Positions 27,801 through 34,876 of a DNA stretch of 64,000 bases are shown piece by piece. The notes beneath the pieces are model-generated. The model saw only the letters and a program-made list of their open reading frames with translations. It made no database searches and had not been told where the DNA came from. The translations under genes were made by a program, and so were the position numbers. Source of the DNA: Anadara kagoshimensis (Eukaryota > Mollusca > Bivalvia > Arcoida > Arcidae); assembly GCA_021292105.1 (NCBI GenBank), contig CM037870.1:19499424-19563423 (forward strand), given 5' to 3'. Position 1 is the stretch's first letter. Each line of letters opens with the position of its first letter.

Positions 27801-30333
27801 CACTCCAGTTTCAGTGTTTTAAACTAAACATGTCAAACGGAATGGAACAGATTGAATACAAAAGTATTGAGCAGAAATTTCACAAAACATTGCCACAGGC
27901 GAAGATACTACAAATAGAGAGAGTTCAGAATATGCATCTGTGGGAAGTCTATTGCTTGTAAGTATTGTCATACCCCGAGGAGTATTTAGGATTCACCATG
28001 TCTGTCTGTCTCTGTCCATCCGTCTGTCTCTGTCCATCCGTCTGTCTCTTTCCATCCGTCTGTCTGTCTATCTGTGTGAAATCCTGTCCAGGCCATATCT
28101 CATAGCTGCTTTGGACAACTGTCATAAAATTTCACACAAATAATCTTCATGGTCCAAAGGTGTGTCATGACCTTGAACCAAGGTCATATCAGAAAGGTCA
28201 AGGTCATGGGAAAACATTAAATGCTTGGGACGGGGTGTATTTGGGTCTCAAAAGACAGTTCTAGTTTTAAAATGGTAGCTGTAAATCGGAGAATGATACA
28301 TTCACCAAGCACTTGGCATTTATAAAATGGAAGTAATGTGGTCCTTTGACAGAGACTTTAAAATTCGATACCCTGCAGGTGTGGCACATTGAAGAACCCT
28401 CCCTGCACATTGCCCTGAGCAAACTGCAAAGGTAAAAATTTCTGCCACTTGACCTACATGTATATAACTGGTATATCTGGTGATGTCTCAATATAAGTAT
28501 TGCTTGTAAGTATTGTTTTAAAATGGTTGCCATAAATCAGAAATTGATGCACTTTGCATAAATTTATAAAATGAAAGTCACAGGGTCCTTAAGAAGACAC
28601 CTAAAACATTGATACCTGACAGGTGTGGCACATTAAAGAACCCTCTTTGCACATTGCAAAGGTAAAAATTTCTGCCACTTCACCTATAGCTGCTGATGTC
28701 TCAATATAAGTCTATTGCTTGTAAGTATGGTTTTAAAATCGTTCCCTTAAATCAGAAAATGATACATTCACCAAGCACTTGGCATTAATAAAATGGAAGT
28801 CACAGGGTCCTTAAGAAGAGACCTTAAACATTGATATACGGCAGGTGTGGCACATGTACATTGGTGAACCCTCCCTGCACTTTGCCCTGAGCACACCGCA
28901 AAGGTTAAAAATTTCTGCCACTTCACCTATATAGCTAACAATGTCTTGATTTACTAGTAAGTGAAATATTCTTGACTGGGACTTAAAACTATTCACTTAA
29001 GCGATCCAAAATTTAAGTTTTTGGAAAATAAAACGTTCTTGAATATTTCATTTTGATATTCATGTACAGTACAACATGTTTATAACGAAGCCTTGGGGAC
29101 TCTAACTTCGTTGTAAAGCAACTATGTTATACAGTAGACCTACCTATAAAAGCTACTCTAGAGAACCAGTGAAAGTGGCCTTTATAGGCAAGTGGCCTTA
29201 ATATACAGGTTCAAATAATATGAAAAAAGATCAATTTTGATACAATTTTACTGGCCTTTATAAGCAGGTTGCACTTATATAGAGGTGGCCTTTAAGGCAG
29301 GTTGGACTGTATTATAATAAATAAATTTATATAGAGTAGCTGTCAGGCCCAATACTTGACTTTGAACTATCCATGTATTCGGTGTGAGTGTGTTTGTTAT
29401 ATTTGTGGTTTACTGTAATTCATTTCCATTTGACCTGACTGCTAAGATAAAAACATGTGTACTTAATTAATATGACGATTTTTACGAAAATTAACAGAGG
29501 TGAAAATTTCCCAATTTATAGTATGCTGTTCTTCTTGAATAGATGTACAATTTAGAAAGGGGCCTTGCACTTTTGTCCCAAAACAATAATATTATCCCCG
29601 TCAAAAACTGTCTGTGGGCCTACCTGGCCCGTCTTTTTTTAAGTCAAAGTTGAGTTTTGAATAAATCCAATTTTGACTATTTCTAATTAACATTTTTTCT
29701 TTGACTTAATACCAAGGTTTTGAAGTAAAATTCCTTAAGTTTTATAATTGTCAATCAAATTTTGGAAAACATGGCCTGCATTTCCCAGGCCTTGGCCAGG
29801 ATGACCCCACCCACCACATTTCTAGTTTGAACCCTGCTGAGATGTTCTTTAGCAAATAAGATTACTGATTAAAAACAGATGTTATTGTGATTTTGATGTT
29901 GTCTTTTTATAGAACAAGAAGAAATATGGAAAACAGATTGGGTCCGGGGTTTGTTAATGAGCAGGAGCTTTATCATGGGACTGTTCCAGAGATTGTCGAA
30001 AATATCTGCAAAGAAAATTTTGATTTCCGATTGTCAGGCGATCGTGTCGGAACTTTATTTGGAAGAGGAGCCTATTTTGCTGTGGAATCGAAATATTCCG
30101 ATCTTTATGCCAAGCCTGATGAGAAGAGACATAAGTATATGTTTGTGGCAAAGGTGTTAGCAGGAAAGGTTTCCCTAGGGCACTCGGAGCTCAAACGACC
30201 GCCACCCATCAATCCTAATGATAAGCATTCCCATCTGTATGATGCTTGTGTAGACAATGTTTCCAATCCAAAAATCTATTGTGTTTTTGACAAAAACCAG
30301 TATTATCCAGAATACATAATTAAGTACAACTAA
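1737..30333 (+). CDS. Mind bomb-like protein with C-terminal PARP (ADP-ribosyltransferase) domain instead of RING fingers
   Basis: I joined 19 exons by GT/AG sites and phase: 1737-1748, 2570-2783, 3628-3799, 4281-4390, 5495-5701, 6759-6886, 9128-9238, 10790-10894, 12584-12791, 14291-14436, 15233-15381, 17231-17387, 21011-21171, 22079-22205, 23225-23327, 25189-25268, 26338-26495, 27712-27957, 29913-30333. They total 3015 nt, giving 1004 residues plus TAA with no frame break. Domain order: MIB/HERC2 about 5-76, ZZ finger 84-121, MIB/HERC2 about 151-238, Mib repeats about 239-390, acidic linker 404-412, ankyrin repeats about 448-782, PARP catalytic about 805-1004. The first 780 residues follow Mind bomb E3 ligases, which bind Notch ligands; the RING fingers expected next are absent. 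Function is inferred: mono-ADP-ribosylation of a target chosen by the MIB/ankyrin part. The start is the weakest point: exon 1 gives only four codons, and the Met at 2570 is a reasonable alternative. Further 5' UTR exons are possible. Confidence 0.87.
4407..4590 (+). mobile_element. CAGTCAAACCTG short inverted-repeat element, copy 1
   Basis: It starts TACAGTCAAACCTG and ends near GATTGAACTGTA, about 185 bp. The inside is rich in GGCCTTTATA and its complement, so the whole element folds back. Intact copies are flanked by TA, which suggests a Tc1/mariner-type non-autonomous element. Other copies: 13778-13910, 17045-17202, 22391-22575, 24030-24212, 29130-29312, 32806-32972, 34191-35330 (expanded), 46024-46209, 55566-55740, 55800-55864, 60076-60500 (interrupted), 60502-60668. 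Confidence 0.75.
5236..5421. mobile_element. AATGGGGTTC inverted-repeat element, diverged copy
   Basis: The ends resemble AATGGAGTTTTCC...TACCATGTGATC and ACATGGTACACTGGCGAACCCCATT. Related copies: 6217-6426, 51128-51315, 58198-58400. About 200 bp each, no ORF. Confidence 0.6.
6217..6426. mobile_element. AATGGGGTTC inverted-repeat element
   Basis: Left end AATGGGGTTCGCCACCATAC, right end TACAGCAGTGAACCCCATT. Terminal inverted repeats of about 30 bp surround a core containing CCGGAATAACGTTGTTTTTA. Confidence 0.75.
7066..7549 (+). mobile_element. 484-bp foldback element (CTACTGTAGGAACC), intact copy
   Basis: Both ends carry long inverted repeats of more than 120 bp: CTACTGTAGGAACCACTGTG at the left and its complement at 7530-7549. 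The repeats continue through TGTATGCGCATCCGCGATT. There is no ORF. TA flanks are consistent with a mariner-type MITE but the palindrome makes the exact edge ambiguous. Another copy of identical length is at 52138-52621. Partial or diverged copies: 34877-35251, 35925-36413, 43950-44610. Confidence 0.85.
8290..8650 (-). mobile_element. tRNA-headed SINE, family 1, inverted copy
   Basis: The reverse complement begins with a tRNA-like head (GAGCTCAGTTGGCATAGTGC) and ends with the family tail (ATATTCTTGACTAGGATGTA). Confidence 0.7.
8724..9105 (+). mobile_element. tRNA-headed SINE, family 2
   Basis: The head GTGGCCTAATGGATAAGATG is tRNA-like. The body includes GTGAATTTTCCTTGCCATTG and ACACTCGCACTTCACATGC, and the end is GACGTTAAGCAACATTCAACC. 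A second copy is inverted at 44690-45235, interrupted by about 170 bp. Confidence 0.7.
9540..9980 (-). pseudogene. Reverse-transcriptase-type retroelement C-terminal fragment with frameshift
   Basis: The minus frame from 9978 reads SSHNLEIETGR...CKYCL...VHFLF, a pattern common near the C-terminus of invertebrate non-LTR element polyproteins. The match continues in another frame from about 9810 down to 9614 (CQLYKDIRHECM...YLSFMLRDR). The two parts are out of phase, so the copy is broken. In intron 7 of MIB-PARP. Confidence 0.5.
10127..10622. mobile_element. GGTGCAATATAT foldback element, about 0.49 kb
   Basis: The left arm GTGCAATATATATTTGGACA...AAAATCCTTCTTTG and the right arm (complement, ending GTCCGAATATATATTGCACC) pair over roughly 200 bp each. 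No ORF. Partial copies at 22712-23102 and 59893-59945. Confidence 0.8.
11440..11722 (+). mobile_element. tRNA-headed SINE, family 1
   Basis: A-box-like TAGCTCAGTGGGTAGAG is followed by a B-box-like GTTTGAACCC. The body is the usual family body and the tail reads TATTCTTGCCTGGGACATTAA. In intron 8 of MIB-PARP. Confidence 0.75.
12975..13105 (+). mobile_element. Short copy of the 3'-end retroelement-like repeat
   Basis: It matches 240-365 of the window, starting at GAGCACCC and ending at the shared terminus GGATTAGTATGTTTG. It lies in intron 9 of the MIB-PARP gene, next to a minisatellite. Confidence 0.55.
13252..13593. repeat. 38-bp minisatellite, nine units
   Basis: GACTTAATG starts recur every 38 bp from 13252 to 13556, nearly identical (unit contains TCACTCCAACAACAAATTAG). 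In intron 9. Confidence 0.95.
13778..13910 (+). mobile_element. CAGTCAAACCTG element, truncated copy joined to another repeat
   Basis: It begins TTACAGCCAAACCTG and keeps the GTGGCCTTTAAGG core. The 3' part is lost and the sequence runs into a piece of the CAGTGTTCATTC repeat family (AACATTACATGAATAC). Confidence 0.6.
13965..14245 (+). repeat. Dispersed GTCCGTCC-type repeat
   Basis: It contains GTCCGTCCGTCC, then a TTTCATGAAACTTTCACACA core and TTTTTCTAGTTTTAAAATGG at the end. Related copies: 4605-4812, 27967-28275, 53130-53328. The core recalls a repeat common in mollusc genomes. Confidence 0.6.
14291..26495 (+). CDS. Ankyrin-repeat exons of the MIB-PARP gene (exons 10-17)
   Basis: Eight exons encode about nine ankyrin-type repeats, residues about 448-782. 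Repeat cores are visible as GKSALQIACYYGH, GDTPVHYATFG, GQAAIHIAV, GFNVLQWATL, GFTALHVAAANDYVEI, KRTPLIVAV, GNTALHIA and GETPIDLAP. The last repeat ends close to exon 17, at the place where Mind bomb proteins pass into their RING region. Repeat order and spacing follow Mind bomb rather than tankyrase, which also combines ankyrins with a PARP domain but has far more repeats plus a SAM domain and no MIB/ZZ modules. Intron 12 (17388-21010) is the largest of this block and holds a 2.3-kb transposon and a minisatellite. Confidence 0.88.
14423..14618 (+). repeat. 98-bp tandem duplication containing the exon 10 donor
   Basis: 14423-14520 repeats as 14521-14618. Each copy has CTAATCCCGATAAA directly followed by GTAAG, so the last 14 exon bases and the donor are duplicated in the intron. 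Confidence 0.92.
14770..15063 (+). mobile_element. Dispersed 0.29-kb repeat (AAGGTAGTTTCCC type)
   Basis: It matches 39496-39790 along its length (AAGGTAGTTTCCC, CACAATATAACATC-like core, AAATGTAACAAAACCACTG end). Partial copies lie at 23455-23535 and at 47543-48730, where a hAT-like element interrupts it. Confidence 0.65.
15396..15652. mobile_element. AACAACATTGACCTGTC inverted-repeat element
   Basis: Left GCAAACAACATTGACCTGTC, right GACAGGTCAATGTTGTTTAC. A second copy lies at 40122-40364. A half copy lies near 23550-23582. Confidence 0.75.
16267..16606 (+). mobile_element. tRNA-headed SINE, family 1, best-preserved copy
   Basis: Head with A box GGTAGCTCAGTTGGTAGAG and B box GGGTTCGAACCC. 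The body contains AAGACTTGAAAGTGGGTAG and GGCACGCTAAAGAACCC. The tail is GAAATATTCTTGACTGGGAC plus an ATTACTCAACTCAACTCA end. About 340 bp. Similar tails recur through the window as fragments (10990-11218, 27053-27135, 37905-38100). Confidence 0.85.
16648..16848. mobile_element. Small element with ACAGTAAAACC ends
   Basis: Left TACAGTAAAACCTTTTATTA, right TGTGGTTTTACTGTA, about 200 bp with no ORF. In intron 11. Confidence 0.55.
17045..17202 (+). mobile_element. CAGTCAAACCTG element, 5'-truncated copy 30 bp before exon 12
   Basis: It retains GTGGCCTTTATGGGCAGG to GGCAGTTTGGACTGTA. The missing part is the left inverted repeat. It ends about 30 bp upstream of the exon 12 acceptor at 17230. Confidence 0.65.
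17407..19681. mobile_element. 2275-bp element with AGGTCACCGGTCACCAAA ends flanked by TTAA
   Basis: The terminal inverted repeat AGGTCACCGGTCACCAAA is at 17407. Its complement TTTGGTGACCGGTGACCT ends at 19681. TTAA flanks both sides (17403-17406, 19682-19685), as with piggyBac-type insertion. The interior is very AT-rich with (ATT)n at 18559-18590 and (AAT)n at 18797-18836. No transposase frame is visible, so it is non-autonomous. Confidence 0.82.
20090..20670. repeat. 44-bp minisatellite made of two 22-bp half-units
   Basis: GTTGCCAAGTAGTTCAGCAT and GGCCAAGTGGTTTGCCTTAG alternate about 13 times with substitutions. In intron 12. Confidence 0.9.
21653..21834. mobile_element. Short inverted-repeat element with CACGCCCACAATGTT arms
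   Basis: Left TTGATGTATCACTGACCACG, right GGCTGGCGATACATCAA. The arms pair over about 35 bp. A related copy lies at 23628-23842, on the other side of exon 14. Confidence 0.75.
22391..22575 (-). mobile_element. CAGTCAAACCTG element copy
   Basis: Inverted copy in intron 14 of the MIB-PARP gene, from ACAGTTTAACTTGCC to CCAGTTTGATTGTA. Confidence 0.7.
22560..22712 (-). pseudogene. Non-LTR retrotransposon 3' tail fragment
   Basis: The minus strand reads ATEKEKNAI-like then KDLGISKGNCQRQS, matching the tail at 49275-49530. It is embedded between a CAGTCAAACCTG element and a GGTGCAATATAT element. Confidence 0.5.
22712..23102. mobile_element. GGTGCAATATAT foldback element, missing one end
   Basis: It starts GATGTGCAAGAAATATTCGG and continues to GAAAAATTCATGGAAATTGG, where it stops before the terminal arm. 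Confidence 0.65.
23628..23842. mobile_element. Short inverted-repeat element related to 21653-21834
   Basis: It starts GATGTATCGCCAGCCATGCC and ends GGCCGGCGATACGTCAATTG. It shares the TGACGTCATTAAATGGC core. Confidence 0.7.
23951..24302. mobile_element. hAT-like MITE (CAGTGTTCATTC) carrying a nested element
   Basis: Ends CAGTGTTCATTCTTGG and TCTAGAATGAACACTG. A CAGTCAAACCTG element occupies 24030-24212 inside it. In intron 15. Confidence 0.7.
24030..24212 (-). mobile_element. CAGTCAAACCTG element nested in a hAT-like element
   Basis: Near-complete copy (ACAGTCTTACCTGCC to GACAGGTTTGACTGTA). It is inserted inside the CAGTGTTCATTC element that spans 23951-24302. Confidence 0.7.
25343..25610 (+). 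mobile_element. tRNA-headed SINE, family 1, diverged
   Basis: Head CAGCTCAGTGGTAGCATGC and B box GGGTTTGAACCCC, then the family body ending near CCTATAACTGCTGAATC. In intron 16. Confidence 0.65.
26155..26318. repeat. Foldback sequence 20 bp before exon 17
   Basis: The arms AAGAAATGACATTTC...GGGGTAATGCAAGATAGTGT...AAATTT and their complement pair over about 75 bp, separated by a few bases around GGGCTTTGCCC. Confidence 0.85.
26590..26928 (+). mobile_element. tRNA-headed SINE, family 1
   Basis: CACTGCGGTATCTCAGTTGG head, GGGTTCGATCTC B box, full body and CATTACTCAACTGAACTCA end. In intron 17. Confidence 0.8.
27712..30333 (+). CDS. PARP catalytic exons of the MIB-PARP gene (exons 18-19)
   Basis: Exon 18 starts inside a Lys codon completed from exon 17 and encodes the N-terminal half of a PARP fold (FQCFKLNMSNGMEQIEY, RVQNMHLWEVY). 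Exon 19 encodes the C-terminal half. It has the nicotinamide-site HGT (H886), GTLFGRGAYF (Y919), the YSDLY segment and a terminal YPEYIIKY. The third triad position is I986, in the NPKIYCVF segment. H-Y-I is the pattern of the PARP7/10/11/12 group, which transfer single ADP-ribose units; chain-forming PARPs have Glu there. The exon 18 start has no initiator context, which argues that this is a fused domain rather than a separate PARP gene. Stop TAA is at 30331-30333. Confidence 0.9.
27967..28275 (+). repeat. Dispersed GTCTGTCC-type repeat in intron 18
   Basis: A local (CTGTCTCTGTCCATCCGT)n run is followed by CATGGTCCAAAGGTGTGTCA and AGACAGTTCTAGTTTTAAAA. It lies directly after the exon 18 donor. 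Confidence 0.6.
28276..29000 (+). repeat. Tandem copies of SINE tail plus exon 18 donor sequence
   Basis: A unit of about 220 bp occurs three times. Each has GATACATTCACCAAGC, a GGTAAAAATTTCTGCC segment and an AATATAAGT end. Two unit junctions (about 28494 and 28711) carry TATTGCTTGTAAGTAT, the same as the exon 18 end and donor at 27950-27965. Confidence 0.8.
29130..29312 (+). mobile_element. CAGTCAAACCTG element copy in the last intron of MIB-PARP
   Basis: It runs from TACAGTAGACCTACC to GCAGGTTGGACTGTA, with the usual internal GGCCTTTATA tracts. Confidence 0.7.
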
Positions 30334-30682
30334 ACAGTTAATACATTGTTGACTTCAGTTGACATTTGTTGACAGCAGTTGATTTCAGTTGACATTTGTT
30401 GACATTGGTTGACAGCAGTTTTATTTAACTAAAAGAAAGACAAAAATTCATTGATTGGTAAAGCCAGGTTGAAGAAACCTTGCATTTATATCAAGAACCA
30501 GTACATATGCAGTTTTCATTCTAGAAGTGGCCTTGTGGCCATTGATCCATTATTTTGTCAAATGAATTCTTTGGCATGGCCTTAGTCGGCCATATTTAAC
30601 ATAACATGAATGCAAAAATATTGATGTTATGGCATTCTAGAGAAAAGCTTTATTTAAAATCCCCCCTCTGAAAAAATCCTAG

Positions 30683-31614
30683 AATAAACACTTCATGTGT
30701 ACTGGGTATATCTGGAAATTCAGTGAATTAAAAACGCATTTTAGCTCACCTGGCCAAATGTGAACAGGGATATTTTCATGATGCACTATTTTCAACCTTT
30801 ATATTTCCATGTTAATGTATGCATGTTGTGGTAATTATCTATGTCAGGTGAGCATTAAGGCCCATGGGCATCTTGTTAGTTGATACATGTCAAAAGCTCC
30901 TCATTATAATCCTACCTTTGGTACCACGGGAAAATTTGGTGGTATAACGAGGGTGGTGATAGAGTGAGTGAAGAAAAACCTCTAAACTTGTGTTCATACA
31001 TGTAATGACACAAAAGACTTTTTTTCAGATGCATTCAGTGTAAATTCTTACCCCTTTGAAAAGCACTTTTAGACTGGGCAATAACATACAACAGGTTTCT
31101 TCTAAACAACGACATAACTTCCATTTTTTTTAAATGTTGAGTGCTTGGCAATAGAACAGTGCTATTTATTTTGAAGGCTTGGTCAGACCCAGCTAGGATT
31201 CTAATCCCAGCTTCCACATGCAAAGGGAGCTGAGCTCTCTACCCACTAAGCTACAGTACCAAATTGAATTCCATGAATGGAGAATGGCCAGATCTTGTGC
31301 TATTCATATGTACCCAACATTTAAATGACATCCATGTCTTTTTTTACTGGATTTATGAAATATAATGACTATAAGCAAAATAGGTATTATGTGGGAAAAT
31401 CCAATGATCAGATTCCATTGCCAGTGGAAATATGACTGTGGTTCCAGAAATTTGATGGGCATCATGTGATTCACAGGTTATCACCTTTATTTTTCATATA
31501 TATATGCATATGGTTTTCTTTTGATTTTACACACTTAATTTAATCATTTTTCACCTTTATTCCTTAACGGACTGTAATTTGGGAATGTTTTGCGCAATCC
31601 TCAAGACAAATAAA
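30683..31614 (+). terminator. Candidate polyadenylation signals of the MIB-PARP gene
   Basis: AATAAA hexamers occur at 30683-30688 and 31609-31614, about 0.35 and 1.3 kb after the stop codon. Just after the stop, 30345-30420 holds short imperfect repeats of the type TTGACATTTGTTGACAGCAG. Which signal is used cannot be decided from sequence. Confidence 0.35.
31150..31262 (-). mobile_element. tRNA-headed SINE fragment, inverted
   Basis: Reverse complement GTAGCTTAGTGGGTAGAG head followed by GGGATTAGAATCC; the body is truncated. Confidence 0.55.
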
Positions 31615-32439
31615 ATACAATATTTTGGATTGATTTTTATTTTTTTTTTGAGTTATATTACTCTCACAGATTTGCATGAAAATTTCTGATTCATAGCACC
31701 CTCTTTATCACTTTTAACATCATGCATAACTTTTTTGTCTACATAATGCCGCATTGCAAACTTCCATTGTCATAATGATTTTAGAATGCACTTATTCTGT
31801 GCTGGTAAAAACAGTGCCATACTAATTATATAGAAGACAATGCTTAGCTTTAGTAATCACTATGTGTATTCTGTGCCTTAAAAATTACTTATATATTGGA
31901 TGATTTAAACCTTGGTTCTGTGCCAGGCGTGTTTCTTTTAAATTCTCTATATTTATTAATTTATATAATTATGATTTATTTATTTATCTCTTAATATTAT
32001 TTTTGTTATATTTGAAGTCAAGCTGCAAAATTTTTCAGAAAGTTTGTTGGTTTGCTTCCATAAGGTTGGTAGTTTTTCTTTTGGTACTCTGGTTTTCTCC
32101 TCTAAAGTGATAGAATCTTGACTGGGACTAAAACTTCATTATTTGTCCACTCCTTGTGAAACCAGAAGGGGACCCGTTTCAGTTTTCTAGACTTTTTTCC
32201 TTTATTTGTTGAGATATTGGATTCATATATAGTATGTACCTTTAAATAGTTCACTTACATGTCACATTTCGATGTAGCCTCGTTTTCAATCGGCTTTCAA
32301 GTGTTCACTTTTGTAACAGTTTTGGGTAGTGGACACAATTCTTGTTTTATTAAGCAGATACATGACAATACTAATATATAATTATGGTAGTTAACACCTT
32401 ATTGGAAAGACTTAACCCAGTTGATTAACATTGCTTGCT

Positions 32440-32722
32440 TAAAGTAAGTTGATTTTAGCTTATAGTAAATTAGCTTTAGCTGCATGGAAGCAAAATTTTA
32501 CTTACAGTCAGTGGGCTTTAGATGAATGTAAGCAAACTTTTACTTAAAGTAAATGTGCTTTTGCTGACAGTAATTGAACTTTCGTTCTCAGTAAGTTGTC
32601 TTTAGCTTACAGTAAGTGAATTTTAGCTTACAATAAGTGGTCTTTTGCTGACAGTAATTGAACTTTAGCTTATAGAAAGTTGACTTTAGCTTACAGTAAG
32701 TGAATTTTAGCTTACAGTAATT
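32440..32722. repeat. Minisatellite of TTTAGCTTACAGTAAGTGAA type
   Basis: About 12 imperfect units of 23-24 bp with alternating TAGCTTACAGTAAG and TTGCTGACAGTAAT cores. Intergenic. Confidence 0.85.
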
Positions 32723-32805
32723 CTTGCTGATACTGTGCTTAATGTTCCTGACATCTGTGATAGTGATACAACCTTGTAACTGACTGTTTTAGCTCATTAA
32801 CCTTA

Positions 32806-32972
32806 TACAGTCCAACCTGCCTTAAAGGCCACCAGCTTTTAAAGGCCGGTAGAAATGTATCCCAATTATTCTTTAATTGTATATTTGAACCTGTACATAA
32901 AGACCACCTGCCCATAAAGGTCACTTTTACTGGTTCCCTTGGTGTCCTTTATAGACAGGTTTGACTGTACAT
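32806..32972 (-). mobile_element. CAGTCAAACCTG element copy, intergenic
   Basis: It runs from ACAGTCCAACCTGCC to GACAGGTTTGACTGTA, about 165 bp. Confidence 0.7.
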
Positions 32973-33537
32973 GTACATGAATTTACAAAAAAATAAATAA
33001 AACTCAAATTTTACAATGATTGAAATTAATTTTTTCAAAATATGATATACTTCGGTCAATATTTAGCTCACCTGGTCAAAAGGCAATATTATTTTACTAC
33101 TGTTGATTACTTTGAATTCGCTAGTATCGCATTCCATGTGCCAACCCCAAAGTCACCAATATTTATATATAAATTCGCATCCACAATCCATGTGAATATT
33201 AAAATTCACAATCAATAGGCAATTATATCTTAAGTCTTGTCATGTTATATATAGTTTAAACAGTCATTGCCAGCATGTTTTAAAATTGGCTTTTTAATTT
33301 TTGCAATTCTGGGAATGTTCATGTGATATATGAATTCACCACCAAGATTTCTTGTGCAATTACACATAATTAAATTCCTAATCCTAATAAATAAGTAATC
33401 TACAGTAAATGCAGTAACCATTATGCTGAATTCGTGTGTTAAACCAATCTGGTGCTATAAATCTACTAATTCTTTTTTTTAATTCAAGTTAACACCTGTG
33501 ATTGTGTATTAATTCAGGTTTTGCCAATAAAAATTGG

Positions 33538-33830
33538 GAAGCGCGTGGCCTAGTGGTTAAGGCGTTGGACTCATGATTCGAAGGTCGTGGGTTCGATCCC
33601 TGGACCGGGCGATGTGTTGTGTCCTTGAGCAAGAACTTAATTTCACGTTGTTCCAGTTCACTCAGCTAAAAAATAAATGAGTACCAGCAAAATGCTGGGG
33701 GTTAACCCTGCGATGACCGGCGTCCGATTCAGGGGAGAGTCTTGTACTCTCAGTCGCTTAACGCCACAGAAACCGGGATAGGCTCCGGCCTGATGGGCCT
33801 AATGGCTCGGGACAGACTTTAACTTTTTAA
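33538..33830 (+). mobile_element. V-SINE-like element (RUDI type of molluscs possible)
   Basis: The tRNA-like head GCGTGGCCTAGTGGTTAAGG has B box GGGTTCGATCCC. The central part TGTCCTTGAGCAAGAACTTA resembles the V-domain of V-SINEs. The end is a short TTAACTTT repeat. Assignment to RUDI is from memory of the family type and unverified. Confidence 0.55.
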
Positions 33831-34192
33831 CTTTGCCAATAAAAGGAGACTGTAAAGCTTGTGAGTTTCATAAACCATTGGGACTGTTTTCGTTATATGT
33901 ATTTTGGTATGCTTTTAAAGATTACATGTTAATAAGTGTGAAAATTAGTTGAAAATGTGTTTGCCTTCATTACTGGTATGTTTATAATTATACATGTAAC
34001 TTATTCTATAAAACACAATTCTGTTTCTTTTATAAATTTGTTTTTCATTAAAATTAATTTGCAAATAAAAACATATATATATATATATATATATCTAAAT
34101 TTAAATTGCTGTTCTTTATTTTGTTTGTTTTATATTCATATAGGAGTGGAGTAATGGAGATTTATATCCCTGTCAAGATTCTTTTGCTTGTA

Positions 34193-34876
34193 CAGTCAAA
34201 CCTGTATATAAAGGTCACCCAAAGGAACCAGTAAAAGTGGTCTTTATGGGAAGTTGACCTTTATATACCAGTCAAATCTGTCTATAAAGGTCACCCAAAG
34301 AAACCAGTTAAAGTGGTCTTTATGGGAAGTTGACCTTTATATACCAGTCAAACCTGTCTATAAAGGTCACCCAAAGAAACCAGTAAAAATGGTCTTTATG
34401 GGAAGTTGACCTTTATATACCAGTCAAACCTGTCTATAAAGGTCACCCAAAGGAACCAGTAAAAGTGGTCTTTATGGGAAGTTGACCTTAATATACCAGT
34501 CAAACCTGTCTATAAAGGTCACCCAAAGAAACCAATAAAAGTGGTCGTTATGGGAAGTTGACCTTTATATACCAGTCAAACCTGTCTATAAAGGTCACCC
34601 AAAAAAACCAATAAAAGTGGTCTATATGGGAAGTTGACCTTTATATACCAGTCAAACCTGCCTATAAAGGTCACCCAAAGAAACCAGTAAAAATGGTCTT
34701 TATGGGAAGTTGACCTTTATATACCAGTCAAACCTGTCTATAAAGGTCACCCAAAGGAACCAGTAAAAGTGGTCGTTATGGGAAGTTGACCTTTATATAC
34801 CAATCAAACCTGTCTATAAAGGTCACCCAAAAAAACCAATAAAAGTGGTCTATATAGGAAGTTGACCTTTATATAC
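34193..34876 (+). repeat. Nine-unit 76-bp tandem array made from the CAGTCAAACCTG element
   Basis: Unit starts (CAGTCAAACCTG or close variants) fall at 34193, 34269, 34345, 34421, 34497, 34573, 34649, 34725 and 34801, an exact 76-bp period. Each unit is the left half of the short inverted-repeat element (inverted repeat, GGTCACCCAAAG, TGGGAAGTTGACC). The tenth start, 34877, runs straight into the 484-bp foldback element, and the right end of the host element reappears at about 35260-35325. Confidence 0.92.

Noticed and set aside
27712-30333. PARP exons as a separate gene downstream of a mib gene
   Set aside because: Exon 18 has no plausible start or upstream promoter signal, begins within a codon completed by exon 17, and the phases agree through all 19 exons.
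14291-30333. Tankyrase (ankyrin plus PARP)
   Set aside because: There is no SAM domain, the repeat number is too low, the triad is H-Y-I rather than H-Y-E, and the N-terminal MIB/ZZ modules do not occur in tankyrase.
33538-33610. Functional tRNA gene
   Set aside because: The tRNA-like part continues into a V-SINE-like body without a terminator.
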